A stretch of 21,157 nt of DNA from DASUZD01 sp036377055 (GTDB taxonomy: Bacteria; Actinomycetota; Thermoleophilia; Gaiellales; Gaiellaceae). The notes beneath the pieces are model-generated. The model did not search any database. It saw only the letters and a list, made by a program, of their open reading frames with translations, and had not been told where the DNA came from. Positions within the stretch are counted from its first letter, which is position 1, and every line of letters starts with the position of its first letter. The stretch is from contig DASUZD010000103.1 of NCBI GenBank assembly GCA_036377055.1, forward strand, positions 1 through 21,157, given 5' to 3'. Shown here in pieces: positions 6,204-14,162 of the stretch. Made by a program: the position numbers and the translations under genes.

Positions 6204-7093
6204 GCAAGCCGCTCGCGCGCAAACTCGACGAACGCGTCGGCGTTGCGCGTCGCCGAGCGACCCGCGGCGCGCACGAGCGAGATCTCGCGCGCCGGCTCGA
6301 GGCCCTCGACGCGAGCGGCAGCGAGCGTGCCGGCGGCAAGATCCGTCTCGATCGCCGATCGCGAGATGAACGTGACGCCGTACCCGGCGCGGACGGCGCT
6401 CCGCACCGACTCCTGGAGGCCGAGCTCGAGCTGGGGCTCGAGCTCCTTGAGCCGGATTCCGGCACTCCGCAGCTCGTCCTCGATCACCTGCCGGACGCCC
6501 GCGCCCTCCTGCATCACGATCAGCTCCTCGCCGCGCAGCTCGTCGACCGAAGCCGTGCGGCCGGCGAGCGGGTGGTCCGGCGGGCACGCGAGCACAACCT
6601 CGTCGCGGAAGAACGGCTCGAACGTGACGCCGCGCTGCCGTCGCGCGGCGCCGACGATCCCCAGCTCGAGCTCTCGGCGCGCGACCCGGTCGATCACCGT
6701 CTGCGTGTCGAAGACCGAGAGCGCGATCGTGACGCCCGGGTGGCGGCGCGCGAACTCGCACAGGAGCAGCGGCAGGACCGAACCACCGGGGCCGGACGAC
6801 GCGCCGATCTCCAGCCGCCCATGCAGCTCACCGTCGTCGCCAGCCGCGACCTGCTCGACGAGCTGCTCTTCGAGCGCGAGCAGCTTTTGCGCGCCGCGGT
6901 AGAGCACGAGCCCTGCCTCGGTCGGCTCGACGCGCCGCCCCGAGCGGTCGAGCAGCCGCTGTCCGAGCCGCTCCTCGAGGGAGCGGATCTGGAGGCTCAC
7001 AGCCGGCTGCGTGACGCCGAGCCGCTCCGCGGCCTGTGAAAAGCTCTTGCGCTCGACGACGGCACAGAAAGCCGCGAGCTGACGCGTATCCAT
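6200..7093 (-). CDS. LysR-family transcriptional regulator
   Basis: 297 residues, typical for the family. The N-terminal winged helix-turn-helix is clear: MDTRQLAAFCAVVERKSF then SQAAERLGVTQPAVSLQIRSLEERLG (about 19-44), followed by LLDRSGRRVEPTEAG. Residues from about 90 form the effector-binding periplasmic-binding-like domain, with RLEIGASSGPGGSVLPLLL and a C-terminal AGYGVTFISRSAIE. It is the first gene of a two-gene unit with the maleylacetate-reductase-like gene, which it probably controls; the ligand is unknown. A T-N11-A dyad covers its own start codon (7091-7107), indicating autoregulation. The sigma-factor gene is divergent, 77 bp away from its likely start. Confidence 0.93.
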   Translation of the reverse strand: MDTRQLAAFCAVVERKSFSQAAERLGVTQPAVSLQIRSLEERLGQRLLDRSGRRVEPTEAGLVLYRGAQKLLALEEQLVEQVAAGDDGELHGRLEIGASSGPGGSVLPLLLCEFARRHPGVTIALSVFDTQTVIDRVARRELELGIVGAARRQRGVTFEPFFRDEVVLACPPDHPLAGRTASVDELRGEELIVMQEGAGVRQVIEDELRSAGIRLKELEPQLELGLQESVRSAVRAGYGVTFISRSAIETDLAAGTLAAARVEGLEPAREISLVRAAGRSATRNADAFVEFARERLA

Positions 7094-7107
7094 AAGCGTT
7101 CATTATG
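7091..7107. promoter_or_regulatory. LysR-type T-N11-A dyad operator
   Basis: CATAA-N7-TTATG is a perfect 5+5 bp inverted repeat with T at 7093 and A at 7105, the T-N11-A layout known for LysR binding sites. It spans the LysR start codon and its -10-like CATAAT, so binding should repress lysR itself and may act on the divergent sigma-factor gene. Confidence 0.55.
7102..7107 (-). promoter_or_regulatory. -10-like element, probable leaderless start for lysR
   Basis: On the minus strand CATAAT is 8 nt before the ATG at 7093. No ribosome binding site is present between them. It overlaps the right arm of the operator dyad. Confidence 0.5.
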
Positions 7108-7170
7108 CAGAGAACCATCGAAACGAACGCCACGATCGGGCGGCTAAAGGAACTGCGCCAGCGCGGGGTC

Positions 7171-7662
7171 ATGACGAACGTGGACCTTGGCGCGCTCGAG
7201 CGGCTCTATCGCGAGCGGTACGCGAGGTTTCTACGCCTGGCCGAGGCGATCGTCCGCGACCCCGAACTCGCCCGCGAGGTCGTGCAGGAGACCTTCGCCC
7301 GCGTGATTCGCAGCCGGTCGAGGCACCGAGGCGAGGGCAGCGTCGAGGCATGGGTCTGGCGGACACTCGTGAACGCCGCTCGGAGCGCCGTCCGCGACCG
7401 CAGCCGGCGGGCGGTCGCCGTCGCCGACGTCCCCGAGCCGCGCGGAAGCGCCAACGGTCACGAACCCGACGACGGCGTTCGCGCCCTCGTGGCCGCCCTT
7501 CCTGAGCGGCAGCGCCTCGTCCTGTTCCTCCGCTACTACGCCGACCTCGACTACCGCCAGATCGCGGACGCGCTCGAGATCCAGGAGGGGACGGTCGCGG
7601 CGACCCTGAACCACGCGCACACCGCGATTCGGCGCGCGCTCGAGACGGAGGTGCACCCGTGA
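7171..7662 (+). CDS. ECF-type RNA polymerase sigma factor
   Basis: 163 residues from ATG 7171. Region 2: LYRERYARFLRLAEAIVRDPELAREVVQETFARVIRS (about 12-48), with the conserved DPELAREVVQETF helix. Region 4: LVAALPERQRLVLFLRYYADLDYRQIADALEIQEGTVAATLNHA (about 107-150), the -35-binding helix-turn-helix. The two are joined by an Arg-rich linker. An in-frame ATG at 7105 would add 22 residues but that extension is not typical of ECF factors and overlaps the LysR operator, so 7171 is preferred. The stop overlaps the next gene by 4 nt (GTGA), so sigma factor and membrane partner are co-translated. Region 3 is absent, as expected for the ECF group. Confidence 0.9.
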   Translation: MTNVDLGALERLYRERYARFLRLAEAIVRDPELAREVVQETFARVIRSRSRHRGEGSVEAWVWRTLVNAARSAVRDRSRRAVAVADVPEPRGSANGHEPDDGVRALVAALPERQRLVLFLRYYADLDYRQIADALEIQEGTVAATLNHAHTAIRRALETEVHP

Positions 7663-9608
7663 CGAGTTCCGATCCCGCGATCGAGAGCCTGCTCCACGAC
7701 CACGTCCCGCTGCGGGTCGGCGCGCCGCCCGACTGGCCCGACGTGCTGCGTCGCGCCGGCGCGAGACGAGCGGCCATCTCGCGCCGCCGCCGGATCATCC
7801 TTGTCGCTATGGTCGGCGCGACGCTGGGGGCGACGCTGACCCCGCTCGGCGGGGCGCTCGCCGCGCTCGGGCGCGACGCCTTTGACGGCTTTAGCTCCTG
7901 GCTCGGCGGCGCGCCTGGAGCGCCGGCGCCCGAGCGCGAGCGCGCGGGCTTCACGATCCGGAACGTCGCCTCCTACGCCTCGTTTCCGCCTGGGACGGAG
8001 CTGCGGCTGCTTCGCCGTCAAGCGGTGGGCGGCACGACGTTCAGCCTGCTCGGCTTTCGCGACGGCTCCTCCCTCTGCCTCCGTCTCGTCCGCCTCGACC
8101 GACCGGCGGCCCGCGGTGTCAATCAGTGCGTCACGACCCGCGAGCTAACCGAGACGCGAACGCCCGCGATCGTCGCCGCTCAAGCGCTGTTCCGCATCGA
8201 CCGCACACGGCGGACGGTCGATGGCGTATTCGGGTTCGCGAAGGACGACGTGTGGGCGATCGAGACGCGGCGAGCGCACGGCCGCATCGCGCGCGTCCGC
8301 GTGGCGAGCAATGTCTTCCTGAGCCTGACCTACACCCGGAGCGGGACGATCCTGAAACCGCAACCGCTCGACCCGATCATGCAGGTATCGGCGCTGACGA
8401 AGACACATCGCCGCGTCCTGCTCCCGTTCGTCGCGAGCGATCTCGCGACGTATCCAGACGGCGTCCCGCGCGTCCCGAGCTTCCTGAAGCTCCCGTACGC
8501 GGAGGCCGGCGACCTGCCCGGGCCGACACGGGTGGGCCATCGGTTCGCCGGCGGCGGGATCTCCTGGCTCGAGCGCAAAGAGCCTCGAGGCAAGCCGTTC
8601 AGCGCGGACCCGCGCGTCGTCGGTTCCCTCAGCAACGTCCTCTTCGCGCGCTCGATCCGGCCCGACCCCGGGAACCCGCTTCGGGTCGCGCTCCTCCTCA
8701 TGCGTGCCAGCTGGCCCGACCCTCTGGCCCCGCCGCACCAGCGCGTGCTCTGCGTGGCGACGCTCGAGCCGCTCTCGACCGGACCCGCACCGATCGCTTG
8801 CCGTAGCGAGACTCGCGACGGGCTCTTCGGCGCCGACGGGCCACTGCTCGTCACCGGAATCGGGCCTGGGCAGATGAACACGTACGTGGGCGCGGTGCCA
8901 GACGAGGTCGCCCGCATCGTGCTCTACCTCTCGAGCGGCCGGGTCGTCCCTGCGGCGCTGCGGGACAACGCATTCGTCGTCACAGCGCCAACGGCTCAGT
9001 TGCCCGGGAAGCTCGTCGCGTTCGACCGCAACGGCGCACCGATGGAGCTCGACGTCTTCCAGGGAGTGGCGAAGCCGGCGCCGTGCCCGACCTCGACCTT
9101 CCCGCCGCTCACCGCGCCCCTGCCGTCGCCGAGGCCGTACGAGCGGGTCGACCTCGCGGCCGGGACGATCGACGGGAAGCGCTTCTTCGGCCTCCGCCGC
9201 GACGAGGTCGAGGCCGTCCTCGGGAAGCCGGCCAAGGTGGTCCGGTCGTCGAGCAAGCCAACGCTCCTCTACGGCGCGAAGGGCTACGAGTCGGCCGCAC
9301 TCATCATCGACTTCGGCCTCCGCGGCGGCGTCGACGCGCTCCAGCTCCACGGCGACCGGGTCCTCGACCGAAGGCTCGGCCACGCCCTGCGGATGGCGCC
9401 GCTCCAGCTCCAGCGGGCGCTCGCGGCACTAGAGCCCAAGTCGTACCACCTTCGCATTCCCTGGGGCGGGGTCCCGAGCCGCGGATGCGTCGGCGTCTTC
9501 GAGGCGAACGACGGGAAATCCGAGCTCGACTTCGGGATCAGCCCGTATCGCCCGCGGCATCCGTGGCTCATGCTCGCCACGCACGAGGCGATCGCAAGGG
9601 ACGGCTGA
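7659..9608 (+). CDS. Single-pass membrane protein encoded with the ECF sigma factor; possible anti-sigma or sensor
   Basis: 649 residues with a short basic cytosolic N-terminus (about 1-45, ending RRAAISRRRRI), one membrane helix (about 46-68, ILVAMVGATLGATLTPLGGALAAL) and about 580 residues predicted outside the cell. The position directly after and overlapping a sigma gene is where ECF anti-sigma factors are encoded. No HxxxCxxC zinc-anti-sigma motif is present. Near the C-terminus GLRRDEVEAVLGKP (about 509-522) resembles the short repeat of BamE/SmpA-like domains; this is a weak resemblance. Cysteines in the exported part (for example in CLRLV, NQCVTT, PAPCP, RGCVGV) could form disulfides. 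I do not recognise the main domain. Role as sigma regulator is inferred from gene order. Confidence 0.75.
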   Translation: MTSSDPAIESLLHDHVPLRVGAPPDWPDVLRRAGARRAAISRRRRIILVAMVGATLGATLTPLGGALAALGRDAFDGFSSWLGGAPGAPAPERERAGFTIRNVASYASFPPGTELRLLRRQAVGGTTFSLLGFRDGSSLCLRLVRLDRPAARGVNQCVTTRELTETRTPAIVAAQALFRIDRTRRTVDGVFGFAKDDVWAIETRRAHGRIARVRVASNVFLSLTYTRSGTILKPQPLDPIMQVSALTKTHRRVLLPFVASDLATYPDGVPRVPSFLKLPYAEAGDLPGPTRVGHRFAGGGISWLERKEPRGKPFSADPRVVGSLSNVLFARSIRPDPGNPLRVALLLMRASWPDPLAPPHQRVLCVATLEPLSTGPAPIACRSETRDGLFGADGPLLVTGIGPGQMNTYVGAVPDEVARIVLYLSSGRVVPAALRDNAFVVTAPTAQLPGKLVAFDRNGAPMELDVFQGVAKPAPCPTSTFPPLTAPLPSPRPYERVDLAAGTIDGKRFFGLRRDEVEAVLGKPAKVVRSSSKPTLLYGAKGYESAALIIDFGLRGGVDALQLHGDRVLDRRLGHALRMAPLQLQRALAALEPKSYHLRIPWGGVPSRGCVGVFEANDGKSELDFGISPYRPRHPWLMLATHEAIARDG

Positions 9609-9621
9609 CAGGCGCCAGGTC

Positions 9622-9627
9622 TAGCAT
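9622..9627 (+). promoter_or_regulatory. -10-like element, probable leaderless start for the sugar transferase
   Basis: TAGCAT lies 6 nt before the GTG at 9634 in the 25-bp gap after the preceding stop. There is no Shine-Dalgarno sequence in the gap. Confidence 0.45.
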
Positions 9628-9633
9628 CCCCGC

Positions 9634-10323
9634 GTGGCCGTCGTGCCGGCGTCGAGGGAAGACTCGCTCGTCCAGCGGTACGAGCGGCTCGCGCAGCAGA
9701 CGCCGGGCCGGCCGCTCGTCGACTTCGGCCTTCGAGCGCTCGACGTGGCGCTCGCGGCGCTCTTCGTCGCCCTCACGTTGCCGCTGACGCTGCCGATCGC
9801 GCTCGCGATCCTCGTGACGAGCGGGCCGCCGCTCTTCTACCGCGGCGAGCGCGTCGGGCGCGGTGGACGGATCTTCACGATGCTGAAGTTCAGGACGCTC
9901 CGTCGCGGCGCGGAGGCTCGGCTCGGGCCGTACCTCGGCCCGGAGCTCGTCCTCCGCACGCGCGCCGAGACGACCCGGATTGGCGCCTGGCTGCGCGCGA
10001 CGCAGCTCGACGAGATCCCGCAGCTCACCAACATCCTGCGCGGCGACATGAGCTTCGTCGGGCCGCGTCCGATCCGGCCACGGTTCTTCGAGGAGCTCGC
10101 GGCGGACCTCCCCGGCTACTGGCAGCGGCTCGTCGTCCGGCCGGGGCTGACCGGCTTCGCGCAGGTGCGGAAGGGCTACGAGACGTCGATGGCCGAGAAG
10201 CTCGCGCACGACCTGGAGTACATCGCCGACCGGTCGCTCCGCCTCTACCTGCGGACGCTAGCGGCGACAGGCTGGCGCGTCTTCAGGCAGTTCCTCCGCG
10301 GGCTAGCAGGCCGTAGCGCTTAG
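9634..10323 (+). CDS. Undecaprenyl-phosphate sugar phosphotransferase (bacterial sugar transferase family)
   Basis: 229 residues of the PglC/WcaJ-type phosphoglycosyl transferase core. It transfers a sugar phosphate from a UDP-sugar to undecaprenyl phosphate, the first membrane step of glycan assembly. Seen: hydrophobic re-entrant helix (about 37-62), SGPPLFYRGERVGRGGRIF (63-81), KFRTLR (85-90), TRIGAWLRATQLDEIPQL (114-131) with the catalytic Asp126-Glu127 pair, RGDMSFVGPRPI (136-147) and VRPGLTGFAQV (168-178). Only the catalytic domain is present; the four-helix N-terminal region of WcaJ-like forms is missing, so it is the small PglC-like type. The GTG start follows a -10-like box by 6 nt. 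It overlaps the convergent YCII gene by 4 bp. It probably acts with the dehydratase and aminotransferase at 17803-20774. Confidence 0.9.
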   Translation: MAVVPASREDSLVQRYERLAQQTPGRPLVDFGLRALDVALAALFVALTLPLTLPIALAILVTSGPPLFYRGERVGRGGRIFTMLKFRTLRRGAEARLGPYLGPELVLRTRAETTRIGAWLRATQLDEIPQLTNILRGDMSFVGPRPIRPRFFEELAADLPGYWQRLVVRPGLTGFAQVRKGYETSMAEKLAHDLEYIADRSLRLYLRTLAATGWRVFRQFLRGLAGRSA

Positions 10324-10643
10324 ACATCTTCCGGACGGACGACGGCCGATGCGTCGATCGCGTCTGGATTGACGCCGACAAGCTCCCACACCACGCACTC
10401 CGGACGCACGACGTCGTGGATGACGAACGGATCCGCAGCGGCTAGTTCCCGCGCCTCGTCGATGCCGCTACAGCGGAGCACATAGGCGGCATACGCATCG
10501 TCGACCGGCTCGGCGAACGCTCCTCCGAGCAGCACGACGTTCCGCTTGATCAGCGAGCTGATGAATCGCTCGTGCGCCGGCGCGTGGAGTTGATCGTCTC
10601 CGGCGTTCGCTCCGCCTCGGAGGATGACCAGGACATACGGCAT
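10320..10643 (-). CDS. YCII-related (YciI-like) domain protein
   Basis: 107 residues with the YCII-fold pattern: MPYVLVILRGG at the start, HERFISSLIKRNVVLLGGAF (about 24-43), AAYVLRCSGIDEARELAAADPFV (about 51-73) and VVWELVGV near the end. The His-Asp pair typical of the family is present as H24 and D71. The biochemical role of this family is mostly unknown. It begins 13 bp after the antiporter stop on the same strand, so the two are probably one operon. Its stop overlaps that of the convergent sugar transferase by 4 bp. Confidence 0.8.
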   Translation of the reverse strand: MPYVLVILRGGANAGDDQLHAPAHERFISSLIKRNVVLLGGAFAEPVDDAYAAYVLRCSGIDEARELAAADPFVIHDVVRPECVVWELVGVNPDAIDASAVVRPEDV

Positions 10644-10656
10644 TCGGATTCCAGCG

Positions 10657-12219
10657 TTAGACGTCGAGCCGCGAGTCTTCGAGGTCGAGGTCGCGCTCGA
10701 CCTTGTGCATGATGTCGTCGTTGATGACGCCCGTGCGGCGCAGCTCCACCACCGCGCGTCGCTCGGCCTCGAGCAGCTCGCGGCGCAAGCGCTGGTAGTC
10801 CGTCGACCGAGCTTCGATCGAGCCGTCGTCGTCCGAGTCGAAGCGCGCAGCGAAGCGGTTCCGGCGGAAGCGATACATCCCGCGCATCCGTTCCGCGGTG
10901 TCCTCGCGCACCCACTCCTCGTCGACGAGCTCGTCGATCCGGGCGAGCGCCGCGTCGGCGGCCTTCAGGCGGGCCTTGGCCTCTTCCCGCGCCTCGATCC
11001 CGTCGTCTTCGAGCCGGAGCGCCCGGATCAGCGGCGGCAGCGTCATGCCCTGGAGGACGAGGGTCACGAGGATGACCGCGAACGCGAGGAAGACGATCAG
11101 CGAACGGCCGGGGAACGGCGCGCCGGCATCCGTCTGGAGCGGCAGGGCGAGCGCGGCGGCAAGCGAAACCGCGCCGCGCATCCCCATCCAGCCGATCAGC
11201 GCGGGCAGCTTCCACGCACCCGGCTCGCGCTCGTGCCGGATGAACATGAGCGAGGTGGCGGCGAGGCGGACGACGATCACCGTCGCCGCGATCAGCGCCG
11301 CGTCTCCGATCAGGCTCGCCGTCGATCCGGTGCGAAGGGCGTGCCAGATCGGGCGCAGCTGGAGCCCGACGAGCACGAAGAGGAGCGAGTTCGCGAGGAA
11401 GGTCAGCGTCTCCCACACGGGCAGTGCCTGGAGACGCATCGCAGGCGTCGACAGCTCCGGGCTCCGCCAGCCGGCGTAGACGCCCGCGGTCACCGCCGCG
11501 AGAACGCCTGAGACGTGGAGGGCGGAGGCCGGGATGTACGCGAAGTAGCCCGTCAGGAGCGAGATCGCAATCTCCGCCGGGATGTAGTCGAGGCGGATGC
11601 GCACCTGAGCGACAAGCCAGCCGACCGCGAGGCCCACTGCGACGCCGCCCAGGACGCCGCCCACGAAGATCGCTCCCCCGTGGAGGAGCGAGAACGACCC
11701 GCTGAGGACCGCGACGACGGCGACGCGATAAACGGCGAGCGCAGACGCGTCGTTGATCAGGCTCTCGCCCTCGACCACAGTCACGACCCGGCGCGGGACG
11801 CCGAGGCGGCGCGCGATCTCCGTCGCGGCGAGCGGGTCGGTCGGAGCGACGACCGCCCCGAGGACGAAGGCCGGCGCCCAGCCGAGCCCGACGACCGCGT
11901 GCGCGACCGCGGCGACGACGACGACCGTGGCGAACACCAGCCCGACGGACAGGATCGAGATCGGCCGGACCTTGGCGCGCAGGTCGCGGAGCGACGTGAA
12001 GAACGTCGCCGAGTAGAGAAGCGGCGGGAGCACGCCGACGAGAACGAGCTCGGGCGGAAGCTGAGGGTGTGGCAGCCCCGGCACGAAACCGAGCGCGAGG
12101 CCTCCGAGGACGAGGAGGATCGGGTACGGCAGACGAAGCTTCGGGACGAGCGCGAGGAGGCCCGCGACGGCCGCGAGCAGCAGGAGCAAGACGAGCTGCT
12201 CGTGGGTTCCAACGTCCAT
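10657..12219 (-). CDS. CPA1-family Na+/H+ antiporter
   Basis: 520 residues: about twelve membrane helices in residues 8-410 and a charged cytosolic tail of roughly 110 residues. Seen: GAVVAPTDPLAA (121-132) and EGESLINDASALAVY (150-164), whose Asp157 is at the ion-binding position in CPA1 exchangers, plus GMRGAVSLAAALALP in the later helices (Arg conserved). The tail contains DDDGSIEARSTDYQRLRRELLEAERRAV, predicted helical, and ends in ERDLDLEDSRLDV. It exports Na+ in exchange for protons across the inner membrane. A minus-strand TATCGT lies 6 nt before the ATG, suggesting a leaderless message. It is divergent from asnB with a 47-bp gap. Confidence 0.93.
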   Translation of the reverse strand: MDVGTHEQLVLLLLLAAVAGLLALVPKLRLPYPILLVLGGLALGFVPGLPHPQLPPELVLVGVLPPLLYSATFFTSLRDLRAKVRPISILSVGLVFATVVVVAAVAHAVVGLGWAPAFVLGAVVAPTDPLAATEIARRLGVPRRVVTVVEGESLINDASALAVYRVAVVAVLSGSFSLLHGGAIFVGGVLGGVAVGLAVGWLVAQVRIRLDYIPAEIAISLLTGYFAYIPASALHVSGVLAAVTAGVYAGWRSPELSTPAMRLQALPVWETLTFLANSLLFVLVGLQLRPIWHALRTGSTASLIGDAALIAATVIVVRLAATSLMFIRHEREPGAWKLPALIGWMGMRGAVSLAAALALPLQTDAGAPFPGRSLIVFLAFAVILVTLVLQGMTLPPLIRALRLEDDGIEAREEAKARLKAADAALARIDELVDEEWVREDTAERMRGMYRFRRNRFAARFDSDDDGSIEARSTDYQRLRRELLEAERRAVVELRRTGVINDDIMHKVERDLDLEDSRLDV

Positions 12220-12225
12220 GACGGG

Positions 12226-12231
12226 ACGATA
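12226..12231 (-). promoter_or_regulatory. -10-like element, probable leaderless start for the antiporter
   Basis: On the minus strand TATCGT lies 6 nt before the ATG at 12219. It sits 22 bp from the opposing -10-like box of asnB, so the two divergent promoters overlap. Confidence 0.4.
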
Positions 12232-12252
12232 CGCGGGGCACGAGCTTCGGCC

Positions 12253-12258
12253 TAGACT
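12253..12258 (+). promoter_or_regulatory. -10-like element, probable leaderless start for asnB
   Basis: TAGACT lies exactly 8 nt before the GTG at 12267. The same hexamer at the same spacing precedes the aminotransferase at 20774 on the other strand. Confidence 0.5.
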
Positions 12259-12266
12259 CCGCTTCC

Positions 12267-14162
12267 GTGTGCGGGATCTGCGGAATCGTCTCGGCGCGCG
12301 GTTCCGTCGACCGCTCGCGGCTAGAAGCGATGAGCGCGACGCTCGTCCATCGCGGGCCCGACTCCGACGGGACGTTTCTGGACAGCGGCGTGGGTCTCGC
12401 CGCGCGCCGGCTGTCGATCATCGACCTCGCCGCGGGCGACCAGCCGATCGCGAACGAGGACGGCAGCGTCCATGTCGTCCAGAACGGCGAGATCTACAAC
12501 CACGAGGAGCTCCAGCGCGAGCTCGAGCGTGTCGGCCACCGCTTCCGCACGCATTGCGACACCGAGGTGCTCGTGCACCTGTACGAGGAGGAGGGCGACA
12601 ACTTCGCGCGGCGGCTGCGCGGTATGTTCGCCGTTGCTCTCTGGGACTCGCGGCGATCGCGGCTCGTGCTCGCGCGCGACCGGTTCGGGATCAAGCCGCT
12701 CGTCTACCGGCACGTCGGCGACGAGCTCGCGTTCGCGTCGGAGCTGCGCGCGCTCCCGCGTGGCGAGATCGACCTCGACGCGCTCGAGGCGTTCCTCGCG
12801 TTCAACTCCATCCCGGCGCCGCTCACGATCTTCCGCGAGTGCCGGAAGCTGCCGGCGGGGCACGTGCTGGTGTGGGAGGCGGGCGAGATCGCGTTGAGCC
12901 GGTTCGCGCGGCCGGCGCCGGCGTCGGAGGACGGGCTTCGGCGCGACGATGGCGCCGAGCTCGTCGAGGAGCTGCGCGCGCGGCTGCGCGACTCGGTGCG
13001 CGCGCATCTCGTGAGCGACGTGCCCGTCGGCGTGCTGCTCTCGGGCGGCGTCGACTCGGCGACCCTGGCGGCGCTCGCGGCGCAGGAGTCCGGCGAGCCG
13101 CTGCGCACGTTCTCGATGGGGTTCGAAGAGCGGTCGTTCGACGAGCTGGCCGGCGCGCGGCTCGTGGCGGAGCGGTACGGGACGCAGCATCGCGAGCTGG
13201 TGCTCCGGCCGGACGCGGCGCAGCTGCTTCCAGCCTTGGCGGACGCGTTCGACGAGCCGTTTGCCGACTCGTCCGCGCTCCCCACGTATCTCGTCTCGCA
13301 GCTTGCGGCTTCGGACGTGAAGGTGGCGCTCTCCGGCGAGGGCGGAGACGAGCTCTTCGGCGGCTACTACACGTATGCCGCCGACCTGCTCGCGCTGCGG
13401 GTCGGCGCCCTTGCGCGCTTCGCGAGCCCGGTCGTCGAGCGGCTGCCGAGCTCGAACGCGAAGGCGAGCTTCGACTACCGGGCGAAGCGATTCGTCCGCG
13501 CGGCTCACCTGCCGCCCCTCGAGCGGCACCACGCGTGGAAGGAGATCTTCTCGGCCGATGCGCGGGCGGAGCTGCGCGGCGCGGAGTCGGCGGTCGACCC
13601 GGTGGACGCGCTGCGCGCGCGCTTCGCGGAGACCGAGGGCGCCCCGCTCCTCGCTCGCCTCCAGGACGTCGACCTCGGCGTCTACCTCGTCGACGACCTG
13701 CTCGTGAAGACCGATCGCGCGTCGATGGCGCACTCGCTGGAGGCGCGGGTGCCGTTCTGCGACTCGGTCGTGTCGAACCTCGCGCTCGCGCTGCCCGATC
13801 GGCACAAGGTGCGCGGGCTCTCGAAGAAGGTGCTGCTCAGGCGCGCGGTCGAGCCGCTGCTGCCGCGCTCGATCGTGCACGGCCGCAAGCGCGGGTTCTC
13901 GATCCCGGCGGCGGCGTGGCTGCGCGGCGAGCTGGAGCCGTTCGCGCGCGGCACGCTGTCCGCCGACACGCTCCGGCGGCAGGGGTTCTTTCGTCCCGAC
14001 GTCGTGGGGCGGCTCGTCGACGACCACGTCGCGGGTCGCGAGGACCGGAGCCGCCAGCTCTGGGGGCTGCTCGCGTTCACGCTCTGGTACGAGCGGCACC
14101 TCGAGCGGACGCCTGGCGCGCTCCGCGACGCGCAGGTGCCTGAGGTCTTCGCCGAGCGTTGA
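12267..14162 (+). CDS. asnB: Asparagine synthase (glutamine-hydrolysing) family amidotransferase
   Basis: 631 residues with both domains. The Ntn glutaminase comes first: MCGICGIV, with Cys2 as nucleophile after Met removal, then VHRGPDSDG (27-35) and NGEIYNHEEL (73-82). The ATP-pyrophosphatase domain carries LSGGVDSATLAAL (258-270) and SGEGGDELFGGY (about 355-366), with DLLVKTDRASMAHSLEARVPF (about 480-500). The reaction amidates a carboxylate using glutamine and ATP. Paralogs of AsnB are common in polysaccharide clusters, where they amidate uronic acids or related groups; the neighbours here (sugar transferase, DUF354) fit that, but asparagine synthesis cannot be excluded. The GTG start is fixed by the required N-terminal Met-Cys. 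The stop overlaps a TTG of the next reading frame (TTGA). Confidence 0.92.
   Translation: MCGICGIVSARGSVDRSRLEAMSATLVHRGPDSDGTFLDSGVGLAARRLSIIDLAAGDQPIANEDGSVHVVQNGEIYNHEELQRELERVGHRFRTHCDTEVLVHLYEEEGDNFARRLRGMFAVALWDSRRSRLVLARDRFGIKPLVYRHVGDELAFASELRALPRGEIDLDALEAFLAFNSIPAPLTIFRECRKLPAGHVLVWEAGEIALSRFARPAPASEDGLRRDDGAELVEELRARLRDSVRAHLVSDVPVGVLLSGGVDSATLAALAAQESGEPLRTFSMGFEERSFDELAGARLVAERYGTQHRELVLRPDAAQLLPALADAFDEPFADSSALPTYLVSQLAASDVKVALSGEGGDELFGGYYTYAADLLALRVGALARFASPVVERLPSSNAKASFDYRAKRFVRAAHLPPLERHHAWKEIFSADARAELRGAESAVDPVDALRARFAETEGAPLLARLQDVDLGVYLVDDLLVKTDRASMAHSLEARVPFCDSVVSNLALALPDRHKVRGLSKKVLLRRAVEPLLPRSIVHGRKRGFSIPAAAWLRGELEPFARGTLSADTLRRQGFFRPDVVGRLVDDHVAGREDRSRQLWGLLAFTLWYERHLERTPGALRDAQVPEVFAER

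Noticed and set aside
7110..7153. Possible autoregulatory ECF promoter (GAACC and GGAAC motifs with loose downstream CGATC/GTC)
   Set aside because: The motifs are short, the -10 halves do not match well, and GC-rich DNA gives such words often.
7105..7170. Longer sigma factor starting at ATG 7105
   Set aside because: The added 22 residues are not part of the ECF region 2 fold, there is no ribosome binding site, and the ATG lies in the LysR operator dyad.
12321..14099. 592-codon open frame antisense to asnB
   Set aside because: A GC-driven shadow frame; asnB on the plus strand has complete catalytic motifs.
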